Positions 55,083 to 64,000 of a stretch of 64,000 bases of DNA are shown here, one piece after another. How positions within the stretch are numbered: the first letter of the stretch is position 1; every line of letters starts with the position of its first letter. A program made the position numbers and the translations under genes. Source of the DNA: Protula sp. h YS-2021 (taxonomy: Eukaryota; Annelida; Polychaeta; Sabellida; Serpulidae); the NCBI GenBank assembly GCA_949752745.1, contig OX457026.1:49128673-49192672 (forward strand). The letters are read 5' to 3'. The notes beneath the pieces were generated by a model. It did no database searches. It was not told the DNA's origin and saw nothing but the letters and a program-made list of their open reading frames with translations.

Positions 55083-55757
55083 TTATATATACATCTACTT
55101 CGGACGCGTCATTGGTGATAAATTGTAATATGTAACCTCAGGAGTAGATATTTAATCAACACCGGAGACCAAAGGAGTCTTTGTTGTAAAGACCTAGATT
55201 ACAGTCTTTAAAAGTCTATTATAAGTTGATAATCTTAATTGCAGACGAGAAGGTAACTTTGGTTCAAATATTGTTCTTGTAATTTAAAAAATGTACAAAT
55301 AATATTCTATATATACATCTACTCCGGATGTATCCTTGGTGATTAATTGTAATTTGTGACCTCAGGATTAGATATTTAATCAACACCGGAGACCAAAGGA
55401 GTCTTTGTTGTAAAGCCTAGATTACAGTCTTTAAAAGTCTATTATAAATTGATAATCTTAATTGAAGACGAGAAGGTAACGTTGGTTCAAATATTGTTCT
55501 TGTAATTTAAAAAATGCACAAATAATATTCTATATATACATCTACTCCGGATGTATCCTTGGTGATAAATTGTAATTTGTGACCTCAGGAGTAGATATTT
55601 AATCAACACCGGAGACCAAAGGAGTCTTTGTTGCAAAGACCTAGATTACAGTCTTTAAAAGTCTATTATAAATTGATAATCTTAATTGAAGACGAGAAGG
55701 TAACTTTAGTTCAAATATTTTTATTGTAATTTTAAAAAATGTACAAATAACTTTCTA
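55083..55757. repeat. ~223-bp tandem repeat, three units
   Basis: 'tatatatacatctact.cgga' starts units at about 55,085, 55,309 and 55,531. Each has 'caacaccggagaccaaaggagtctttgttg' and 'agattacagtctttaaaagtctattata'. Units are about 95% alike by eye, so the expansion is recent. Confidence 0.92.
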
Positions 55758-55759
55758 GA

Positions 55760-56200
55760 GGAATCTCTTATCCAACGATCAATACAAGAGATTTAAATCC
55801 TTCAATTGGTTTTCTGTTTGGGGGGAAGGGGGGTGAAAATTCGATGGCCAACATAGGGGGTGAAATTTCGATGAGGGGGTGAACATTCGATAACAAAATT
55901 TCGATATCTGACGATACGATACGCTACGATATCGAATTTTTACCGCGGATGAGAAATCCATGGGTGAAAATAAGATGCCACACCGGCATGTGTCGTTGTT
56001 ACATTATGTACACAGAGACATGCTTAACTTTGCATATGGTTTAAATACCCTCATTGTCTAGGGGTGCAAAAAGAAATCTGAGCATCAGCAATTAATCCCC
56101 TGGGTGACTTCAGCAATGCAATTAACCCGGTTGGTAAATTTTTCCAATAGTTCAGCCCATGGGAATTTTGGAACCGAGAAATGATGTTCATTATGTTCAT
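55760..56200. other. Between the duplicons: no gene seen
   Basis: G-rich 'gggggaaggggggtgaaaattcgatgg' and 'cgatacgatacgctacgatatcg' simple motifs (55,820-55,945), then AT-rich sequence and a scrap of a Tigger-like end (56,170-56,200). Confidence 0.5.
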
Positions 56201-56514
56201 CCTCTTGTATTTCACTATTCATAGTGCAATCACGTCTAAAATCTTAATTGAAATAAATTTCTACTTTTAAATGTATATATTTCATATGCATTTTGGCAAA
56301 TAAGTTGTACAAATGCCTTTGATTATTTGACTATCCAAAAGAACACCTCTCGTTTTTTTTCGAGTCTCTTGATTTTTCGAGACGGTCCAAAGGAATGTAC
56401 TCATTGTAAATATCCTTAGCAATATAGCAGGGCATCGCAGGGGACTAAAAAGTGAACATTTTTCCTCTCTGTCAAAACCCGGAAAAGAAAAGGTAAACAC
56501 TTTTAGGCAAGTAA

Positions 56515-56535
56515 TAATAATAATAATAATAATAA

Positions 56536-56566
<31 letters not shown>

Positions 56567-56590
56567 AAGAAGAAGAAGAAGAAGAAGAAG
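56515..56590. repeat. AAT then GAA microsatellite (copy 2)
   Basis: About seven AAT then about 17 GAA/AGA triplets, followed by 'gggacagacgcagg', as in copy 1. Confidence 0.95.
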
Positions 56591-57330
56591 GGACAGACGC
56601 AGGAAAGCGTTATAGTAATTATTCAAGCTGGAGAGAAACATAGCAGAGCATCTTCAAAACTCCATTTAGACAATGCAGCGGGTGCCCTGTTTTTACAACA
56701 TACCTGGTACAGTATGTGCACAAGGAAGATTCACAAGAAAGAGGTAATGATGACTTTATTCCGTCATATCAACAAAACACAGTGTTGGATGGAAACAAAA
56801 GTGGTGTATAAACATAATCTGTACATAGAAAGGTTTTTCATCATTGATTTCTGTTCTTAAGTTATCACTGAAGCACGGAAGTTTGTTTGCGCAGTATGAT
56901 TTTGAAATCTGATAAAGAATGGGGTAAGAAAGCAAAAGAAGCTTACTGTATTGTTCATTGATATTGCCACTAGAGCGGAATCACATGAATATAACATAAA
57001 ATTTACCTTGAAAGAGCTATAATTTTAACAGTTCTTCTTTTTTGGTTGAATTATTCGGTCATTGAGTATTTTATTCTGGCGCCTTGTCATACAGAAGACA
57101 ATGTGCAAGAAAACAAGCTATTTCTTATAACAAAATAGAAATATGGTTAAAAGTAAAATTCAAACAAGTCTTCAACATGCAGATACCAACTATGTTATTT
57201 GTAGCGGTGATGTATAAACAAGTTTTGTGGACAATTACAGATCTTACAGGTAGTAGTAAGTGGACCAAGTGAGCACTTACGGGATTATCTACGTTTATTC
57301 CTACAAGAGCTTTACCTGCACAAATGTGAC

Positions 57331-57575
57331 ATGCATGTAAAAGTCGAAGTTTGTTGCATGGGAAATTGTGTTTGCACCTTTCACTGGCTAAAAATACTGC
57401 TAAGAAAACTTTAAATAAAGTTCTTGAGGTTGCCAAAAAAGAAAAAAGCATAACACAAACAAAAAAAAACAAAAAAGGAAAAGAAAAACCAATAAAGGAA
57501 AGAAAACCAGAGACAAAGAAGAGAACAAGCAAAAAAATAAAAGAAAGAAAAAAGCCAAAATACAAAGAAACATAA
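57331..57575 (+). other. A-rich low-complexity stretch (Lys-rich frame) in both duplicons
   Basis: The same stretch at 48,069-48,320 and here gives Lys-rich open frames of 74-83 codons (LAKNTAKK then K/E-rich). The frame after LAKNTAKK diverges between copies with indels, so it is probably noncoding A-rich DNA. A short gene cannot be excluded. Confidence 0.4.
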
Positions 57576-57973
57576 AACAGTACGCGAAACATGAGGGACA
57601 ATATATTCGCCATTCCATCGTCCCAGCACAAGACCCAGACGACTGGATGAAGGAAGTATTTCACTAAGCGTTACAGATTATCTCCTTCTGGGGCTTCGAG
57701 GTTAACATGACGATACTGCACTAAAGCTGTCAGTGATCGGGGATTATTTTGCACGCACAGTGTTAACATTTTAAACAGTTAATACACATGTTGTCTTAAA
57801 TTAGTATCCAAGACATTTCTATAGTGGCTGATCGCCAGTCTGAGGTTGTCTCAGATTCAAACGCTTACTGGCAAGCGTTGTTGATTGTGAATACCAAACT
57901 CTAGATTGGTTGTGGGTACCAATTTAACTGAAACGCAGAATGTGGTTACCAGTTTATCATAGCTTCTAATTAA

Positions 57974-58030
57974 GCCCCACCCACAAGCGCGTCGATATAA
58001 ATTAAGCTATAACCTTCCGCCTTAGCAGTC
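57974..58030 (+). promoter_or_regulatory. Candidate promoter of the KHDRBS-like exon
   Basis: A CACCC/GC-type box (GCCCCACCCAC, about 57,974-57,984) is followed by a TATA-like GATATAAATTA (57,994-58,004), 69-80 bp before the ATG. Transcription would then start near 58,025-58,035. Upstream, 'TCTGAGgttgtCTCAGA' (57,838-57,855) is a hairpin conserved in both duplicons. This is a sequence-based suggestion only. Confidence 0.35.
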
Positions 58031-58072
58031 GCCATATTGTTGGGAAAGTTGGAATTTGTTGGAAGTAAAGAA

Positions 58073-58199
58073 ATGTCTCACAACATGGAAAAAGATGAGC
58101 AAGAAGTTGGGAGCTCGTCAGAATACCTTCCTCAACTCCAGGCAGAGTTAGATAGCATAGACCCCTCGTTTACTCATGCGAAGAAGCTCGTAGAAGATC
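58073..58199 (+). CDS. First coding exon of a KHDRBS/Sam68-like (STAR family) RNA-binding protein
   Basis: The ATG at 58,073 opens 42 codons plus one base, ending at a donor GT (58,200-58,201, GATC|GTAAAT, phase 1). After an acidic/serine leader (MSHNMEKDEQEVGSSS) comes EYLPQLQAELDSIDPSFTHA and KKLVED. This matches the Qua1 homodimerisation motif of Sam68/SLM proteins, whose known form is YLPELMAEKDSLDPSFTHA; about 15 of these 19 positions are the same. STAR proteins dimerise through Qua1, bind RNA through the KH-Qua2 region and regulate splicing. Later exons (rest of Qua1, KH, tyrosine-rich tail) are not found before 64,000, so the first intron is longer than 5.8 kb or the exon is an orphan. 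An ATG at 58,037 is also in frame but has a poorer context. The upstream duplicate is broken. Confidence 0.68.
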
Positions 58200-58768
58200 G
58201 TAAATATATTCTGAATCGTAATTCTCATTGTTCACCTTGCGTTTCCACGCGCTTGCTCTATCCGTTTTTTTGTAACTACATAGATGGAATCTTACCGCAT
58301 TTTTATATTTTATATTTTTTTTGCCAATTAGAACACTTTTTTCGACCCTGTTACCATGTATGTAACTAGCAGCCACTTAGCTGTTTATGATAGAAAAGGT
58401 ACTTTTATCAATAATTTATGAACACTCTGCTACATGATTTTATCCTGGCAGCTTTTTTTTAAATAGGAGGACTATTGTTTCTAGGAAAGCACCGGCTAAT
58501 AAGAAGGGCAAATCACACCGAGTGTTTCGAATAAAAATCGCATAAACTTTTCGAATAAAAATCGCAAAAACTTCAAGCTATCTGTTAAAACTTTTAAATT
58601 TGAAAATTTTAAAACAGCATACGGATTGTTAAAAACACGGTTGCTCTTTGATGCAAGAGAAATTTGACATTTAGGCAAAATCTTCATTACTTTCATTTTT
58701 ACCCTTTTTGCATTCGAAACGCTTAATTGTTTCTTGATACTTTATGACGAGGTGAGAGAAAGTAAATA

Positions 58769-59125
58769 AGCCAAATCACACTTTGGGCGTTCCAGTAAAA
58801 ATGAACAAAATTCTGCGTTTCGAATTAAAATAACCGGGTCAAAAATAAAGAAATCATAGAGAGATTTCGCCTAAAGGTCAAATTTCTCTTACACCCAAGA
58901 GCAATCGGTTTTTTAACAACCAGTATGATATTTTAAAAATTTATTTTTAGTGACAACAAATGGTTTCAAGTTTAAGTTTCATTTATGATCCGAATATGAG
59001 CTGTTTTTGTGATATTTCTTGATATTTTTCTATCATTTCTGTTATTTCTTTACCCGGTTCCCTCGCAGTCGAAAATAAAAAATTCTTATGCATTTTATTC
59101 GAAACACCCTAAGTATGATTTGGCT
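58769..59125. mobile_element. MITE family M1, copy 3 (in duplicon 2)
   Basis: Flanked by TA (58,767-58,768; 59,126-59,127). Same ends and interior as 49,532-49,893, so it was present before the segmental duplication. Confidence 0.8.
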
Positions 59126-59164
59126 TATACAGAATAACTATTGAGAAAACTGCTGTATAAATAT

Positions 59165-59480
59165 GTTACTCTTCGAATCTCATGAGACTAAAATTTGAAT
59201 TACCGGTAGGGTTGTCTTTCCGGCTGGTGGTTTCAACCCTTCCGTAATGACGGTTCCCGCACAGTCGAAATTCAAAAATTCTTAAGCATTTTATTCGAAA
59301 CACCCACGGTGTGATTTGGCTTATATAGAATTAATATTGAGCGTATGACCTTTGAGAAACCTTCAGTTTAAACGTGTTCCTCTTCGAATCTTATGAGACT
59401 AAAATTTGAATTACCGGTAGGGTTGTCTTTCCGGCAGGTGGTTTCAACCCACTTGGCTTACCCTTCCGTAATGACATTCT
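59165..59480 (+). repeat. Local duplication of a ~205-bp block
   Basis: 'ctcttcgaatct.atgagactaaaatttgaattaccggtagggttgtctttccggc.ggtggtttcaaccc' occurs at 59,168 and 59,373, and both are followed by 'cttccgtaatgac'. Duplicon 1 has the block once (49,931-49,998). Confidence 0.8.
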
Positions 59481-59599
59481 TTATCAGTTGCTTCTACGCT
59501 AAATAACACCCCCTTTGCCGTATTCGAAATAAATTTACGCAACGTCGAGGGGTACAAGAGTAGCGAGATGCAGTGGAATGGTAGATTTAACTTGGTTAA

Positions 59600-60262
59600 A
59601 TACACCGAATTAACTTTGGGTGTTTCGAATAAAATGCGCACGAATTTTGAATTTGGACTGCAAGGGAACCGGATAAAAATAAAGCAATGATAACGTAGAG
59701 GAAATGTACCAAAAGCTCCATGGGTCGTTTTTTCCGTCGATTTCGAGCCAAAATTTGTGGTCAACTTGAGATCAACTAAATTCTGCAATAATTTTTGTTT
59801 CACGTTTGCGTTGGAGGGAGGACTCGCTACTTGCAGATACTGTTGTGAAGATTTTAAGTTGTCAGGTGTTAATTTCTCGGGACTCACGCCTTGGGCGCTC
59901 GCAAATTAACACACTGCGTTTCTTGCTATGCTTAAGCTGTGGTTGGTTCGCGCCAGAAATATCACAAATTTCCCCCATTCAGAATTGTCCATCGCTTTGG
60001 ACGAGTCCAAGAACGACCCCTGCAGCTCGTTCTCTTAACTTAAAAGAAATTGAAACTTGATAACTATTTGTCAAAACTTTTAATGAATTTTTAAAATAGC
60101 ATACGGGTTGTTAAAAACACGTTTGTGTTATGAGGCAAGAGAGATTTGACATTTAGGCGACATCTCTCTCATTTTAAAAAAATTTCCCCGGTTAGTTTTT
60201 TATATTCGAAACTCAGGATTTTGCGCATTTTATTCGGAACGCCTAAAGTGCGATTTGGCTTA
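59600..60262. mobile_element. Longer relative of MITE M1 carrying a coding remnant
   Basis: Left end 'aactttgggtgtttcgaataaaatgcgcac' with 'gggaaccggataaaaa', right end 'gcgcattttattcggaacgcctaaagtgcgatttggct' (ending about 60,260). These are the M1 inverted ends, but the interior (59,700-60,050) is unrelated to the short copies and looks coding on the minus strand. Duplicon 1 lacks most of this insertion. Confidence 0.6.
59690..60040 (-). pseudogene. Unrecognised coding remnant inside the M1-type element
   Basis: One minus-strand frame reads LQGSFLDSSKAMDNSEWGKF, VIFLARTNHSLSIARNAVC, then a TAA (about 59,909), then GVSPEKLTPDNLKSSQQYLQ and further residues to about 59,690, where the frame enters the terminal repeat. 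Composition and length suggest a real ancestral protein of at least 110 residues. No family recognised; it could be the element's own lost protein or a captured host exon. Confidence 0.35.
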
Positions 60263-60587
60263 TGGGCACATTCTTTTGGGCGTCTCAGGAAACAAACCTC
60301 TCCACAGAGACCAGATAAGCTTCAGAGACACCGTTCAAAAGAACACGCCTCAAAAATTCGAGAAATAAACACAGATCTAGTTATTTTGTGCTTATCTCAG
60401 ATGGGTCCAGATCGAACCCCCCACGCCCTGAGACCAACCCCCTCCTACGAAAAGGCCCCGAGACCATACTAATAAATTTGTGTTATATCATATCAAAAGG
60501 AGATCAATCGTTACTGGTGTTGCAATTGATCACAATCATAAAACGCTCCAGAGAAACAATTCAATTGCAAGTTACATATATTCTATC

Positions 60588-60930
60588 ATGAAAACATGCT
60601 GTATTAGCGTACATTTCTTAAAACACGTCCCTTCAAAATTGTAAGTTGCGGGCTTTTTCCCGAAGGTAATGCAGTATGTCCCTGTTGGCAAAGTCATGCA
60701 CAGTGCTGCTTATCATTTCACTCGACTGGCGTTTCTCGATCTGGATGGATCTGGAAATTACATGGATTCTACCATAAAAACATTCTGTATTAGCGTACAT
60801 TTCTTAAAACACGTCCCTTTAAAATTGTAAGTTGTGGGCTTTTTCCCGAAGGTAATGCAGTATGTGTCTGTTGGCAAAGTCATGCACAGTGCTGCTTATC
60901 CTTTCACTCGACTGATCGTTCCTCGATCTG
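60588..60930 (+). repeat. Local tandem duplication (~180 bp apart)
   Basis: 'aaaaca..ctgtattagcgtacatttcttaaaacacgtccctt' to 'gtcatgcacagtgctgcttatc.tttcactcgactg' is present twice (60,592 and 60,777). Duplicon 1 has one copy (50,430-50,570). Confidence 0.85.
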
Positions 60931-61252
60931 GGTGGATCTGGAAGGATTTGTTTGATAATCACGTTGTTGGTGTTTATAGCAAAAATTGTTGTGACTGTGG
61001 GGGGTAAGGTTTGGTTCAGTTCCCATTTCATAAATCGTTATTTAAATCAAGGTGTCCTAAATTTTAAAAAAAACTTTTTAACCCAGCCGACTTTGTGGGA
61101 TTGGGTTAGTCGTATCACTACACGGGACTTAAATGTGTGTGCGCATGTTAAACTTTTTCTTTAAAATGCTATCCTCCTACAGTTTTGCCCCAATCGTTTT
61201 GATATTACGCAGAAATATTTTCTGGATGATCCCCCATCAGGCTAGTACTTTT

Positions 61253-61522
61253 TTATTCCCCACCGCGTGTTTCTGTCGGTCGGTCTGTCATCAAGAGCTT
61301 GCTAACACGATAACCTAAAAACTCCTGCAAGGATTTTAATGAAACTTGGTATGTGGCTTCTATAGGAACATACACATATCGGTATTGTAAATAGGCCAGG
61401 TTATTCCAAGGAAAATGGACCAGCTGGACTTGGAATGTTTCACCTCTTGATTGACTATTGATGGCCGTGTTTAACTGATGGGAGGCCCGTGGGGAATGTG
61501 GGCTATGCACACTGCTCTAGTT
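61253..61522 (+). repeat. Interspersed repeat R1, copy 3
   Basis: 'ttccccaccgcgtg', 'gtcggtcggtctgtcatcaagagcttg', 'ggattttaatgaaacttggtat', 'gatggccgtgtttaactgatgg', ending 'gggctatgcacactgctctag'. It sits at the position where duplicon 1 has the TGTCTCCCC-ended element. Confidence 0.8.
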
Positions 61523-62929
61523 TTTATCATCTGCTGTTAGTTTTGTGTATCTGATGGCTATATCTGTTAGTTTGAATTGGTTTTTAGTTAAACGCAGTGC
61601 TAAATTGTTATAACGATTTTAATCCCGTACTTAAACAGCGTACTTCACGCGGTCTCTGGGCAACCCGGCACCTACAAAGTCGGCACTTTTTGGACAACTC
61701 GGTACCTCAAATTTTTTTCTATAACTCGGCGCCTCATTTTCAAGTTCGGCACTTTTTGTTTTTTATTATTTTTCATTTTTATTTTTTTTTTTTATAGTCT
61801 TAATGCTTCAACAACAGTTTATTTTTTATTAAAGTAACTCATTTTTATACTTTTTCTTTTTAGGTTTATCCCTTATGGCTTGAGCAAAGTGTTTCATCTC
61901 ACAATTCAAGAGCACTCTGAGCACCACAATTCATTGTAATCACTATTTATTATTATTATTATTTATGTATTTATTATTGTTTTGTTTCCTTTGATTTTGC
62001 GCTCAAAGCGCCTGTCATTTGATATCACTCACTGTATGTACTCAACTGCATAATTGCATTTTACGTGCCATGACACCAAAATGTAAAAATGTAAAAATTA
62101 ATCCTGTTTGCCTGGTCAATTCCTGCTCTTTGTTTATTTCCTGCTCTTTCTTTATGATCCGTTTGATTTTGTTTTAATTTGTGGGGGTGATTTAATTTCT
62201 ATTTTGTATTCAATCTTCGAGATCAGAACGAGGTGACTGTTGAGTTAGTCGCCGCATTGGGCAAATAAAATTAAAGCAACCACGCTATTCGCCCAAGCAT
62301 AGTTTCATAATTGCTATAAAATTAATACAGTGGTCCGTACTTTCGCACTGTGGTACTAATTGCAACTTATGATACTCACATTGCTCGCAACAACTGCAAT
62401 TAGCAAGTGCAAATCAACCTATGATCGCAAACTCAAATGAAACAAAACAATAATAAATACATAAAAGGTTTCAGAGTACCCTGACATGAAGGGCTCTTTG
62501 CTCTAGCGATTGAAGTTAATTGTGGTGTCCCCTTCAAACAACTGAACTGGCCTTTGAGCAAACAGTTAACCTGTAGTCAAAGGGTAAAAATAGTTCACAG
62601 CGAAACTTTTGATAGTGATTTTAAGTCGGATGTTGGGAAGGCAATTTATTGTATTGTCTCTGTTCCCATGATACTAAGGTTTAAAATACGCGCAATTATG
62701 TAAACAGTAGTCCTAGTATAAACTCTTGTTTTGAAACGCTGAGGGTAATTAACTAGTATACTTGACTTTTACTTGGCAATTATGTTTCGGAGGCGCTTAG
62801 CTTCCATCTTAAAATAATTTTATAGGGATTTGTAAGAGTTGTTAAGTTGAAATACAAGGAACTGCGAAACGTTTAGAAAAAAATGCTGAAACATGCAGAG
62901 ATCTGAACCACGTGCTTTTTAGCCTCCAG

Positions 62930-63165
62930 CTAAAACAGAATTTGAAGAGGGTGATACTTCAGAAACAGAAAAATTGCCTTCTGTTAAAAAACCAAAGAAT
63001 GATCTCATTGGAAAACTAATTGTCAAAACAATCTTAATATTCAAATGACACTGGCTATAATAGCTTCTAATTCTTTCTTCGCAAAGGTGGGTAATCGAGT
63101 ATTTCGCAAATTTTGCAATGTGTTACGGCCATGTTACGAATCGCTATGTAAATTTGCCTTGTAAC
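62930..63165 (+). pseudogene. hAT/ZBED-like transposase fragment (duplicon 2)
   Basis: Copy of 53,654-53,876. It reads KTEKLPSVKKPKNDLIGKLIV-like sequence, loses about 20 bp near 63,027 (frameshift), then gives NIQMTLAIIASNSFFAKV-like sequence and CNVLRPCYES before a stop. The retained LRPCY strengthens the hAT-like reading (usual LRPGY). Confidence 0.4.
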
Positions 63166-63204
63166 TGATTTCGGCAATTGGAAATAGTGCGGGATTAGAA
63201 AGAC

Positions 63205-63300
63205 AGTTTAGTGAAAACCTCTGTTTAGTGAACGCTTTTGGGACCGGGAAAAATGTTCATTATACCGGGGGTGTTCATTAAATAGATTTTCTTTTATGGA
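63205..63300 (+). mobile_element. Single Tigger-like terminal sequence (duplicon 2)
   Basis: 'cagtttagtgaaaacctctgtttagtgaacgcttttgggaccgggaaaaatgttcattataccgggggtgttcattaaatag', the paralog of 53,925-54,050. Confidence 0.5.
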
Positions 63301-63379
63301 TCCGACTTTCGCGGAAATTTTTCAAAACAAAGGTTATAAACACAATTGATGACTAGTATACCTATTAATTATCCACTCG

Positions 63380-63650
63380 CCCATCTTTGTTGGCGAAGGG
63401 GATATGGGATTTGGTTAGTCCGTCTGTCCGTCCGTCACGCTTTTGGGTAGTGGTCTTGTATGCACAACTCTTCCAAGCGGGTAAGCACACACATTTCAAA
63501 TCCTATACTGATTTACTCCCATGTATTGTAGTTGTGCACCTCGTATTCAGTTTGTCCGACTTTTCATTTATTTAGCCAAAATTGAGGTCGAAATTTAGCA
63601 TTTTTTGCGAAGAGCGAGGGGATTTGCAGCATTCTGGTGCTCTTGTTCAC
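63380..63650 (+). repeat. Short element with 'ggggatatgggatt' end (duplicon 2)
   Basis: Paralog of 54,100-54,370, very similar throughout, ending 'gcgaggggatttgcagc'. Confidence 0.6.
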
Positions 63651-64000
63651 ATTTTCAATCAGCTGCTTATTGAAACCGAGCAATTTCACTGCCACATCTT
63701 TTTGACTTTTCAGTTTTTTTCAGAGCTTCAAGTTTTTTATTAATAGTCAAGATTTTTCGTTTTTGGAAGTCATTTTGTCCAACTCATTAAATTTCTGATC
63801 AGTAAACAACAATGAACGTGTTTTAATTGTTGACTACTTTAAGAAAAACACTTGGGTATGTATAGGAATTTGACCAGACTGTCTCACAAAACATAGTCCA
63901 AAGTTAGTGCGTTTGACCACCCCATCTCAGGTGCCGGTGTGAGATCGTATTTTAACCCCCATGGTATTTTCACCGGTTGGGTGGTGAAAATCCTATAATA

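Larger units (their letters stand above)
56205..64000 (+). repeat. Segmental duplication, copy 2 (runs to window end)
   Basis: Direct copy of 46,866-54,631; see anchors there. Differences include an extra TIR element at 59,600-60,262, a local ~180-bp tandem duplication (60,588-60,930), R1 instead of the TGTCTCCCC element at 61,253, and an extra ~80 bp near 63,856-63,938. It keeps the intact Qua1 exon. Confidence 0.93.

Overview
This is eukaryotic, intron-scale, AT-rich DNA from what looks like an invertebrate, most likely a mollusc or other lophotrochozoan. The guess rests on the repeat types: composite elements with internal tandem repeats, an AACT microsatellite and a terminal hairpin like bivalve 'pearl'/Helitron-derived elements; abundant 'CCGTCTGTCCGTCCG' element ends; and hAT, Tigger, LINE and Polinton-like remnants. 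No sequence search was possible, so the taxon is an inference. A 200-base run of N (1301-1500) shows a scaffolded assembly. There is no bacterial-style gene organisation. Almost every long open frame is either a by-product of a tandem repeat whose period is a multiple of three or a decayed transposon gene.

Layout. 1-5,850: old interspersed and tandem repeats. 5,860-13,580: two composite Helitron/HINE-like elements (A and B), each with a hairpin-bearing 5' domain, a 51-bp minisatellite, a ~145-155-bp satellite and, in B, an AACT microsatellite and a 12-bp terminal hairpin. B has itself been invaded by a repeat carrying a LINE endonuclease fragment. 14,254-15,131: a hAT derivative with a BED zinc-finger remnant and an 8-bp target duplication. 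18,085-19,185: a decayed env-like membrane glycoprotein gene interrupted by a Tigger/pogo transposon (19,186-27,933). The Tigger is split by a hAT-like element (20,200-27,182), which holds composite element C, which holds composite element D. 28,000-39,300: mixed repeats, a second hAT element with target duplication (32,438-33,304) and a LINE reverse-transcriptase fragment. 39,770-42,503: a decayed, truncated protein-primed DNA polymerase B gene of Polinton/Maverick type behind a TATA-containing tandem repeat. 42,500-46,860: sparse sequence with a few LINE scraps.

46,866-64,000 is dominated by a direct segmental duplication: about 7.8 kb (46,866-54,631) recurs at 56,205 to the window end, offset about 9.3 kb. 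The only host-gene-like coding sequence lies here. It is a first coding exon with a recognisable Qua1 motif of the KHDRBS/Sam68 (STAR) family of RNA-binding proteins. The downstream copy (58,073-58,199) is intact up to a splice donor; the upstream copy (48,783-48,886) has lost its start codon and has an 11-bp frameshift in the core motif. Later exons (KH domain) are not in the window.

How the parts relate: apart from the KHDRBS-like exon, the window is a record of successive insertions. The order Tigger, then hAT, then composite C, then composite D can be read from nesting, from the matching TA and 8-bp duplications, and from reading frames that resume across the insertions.
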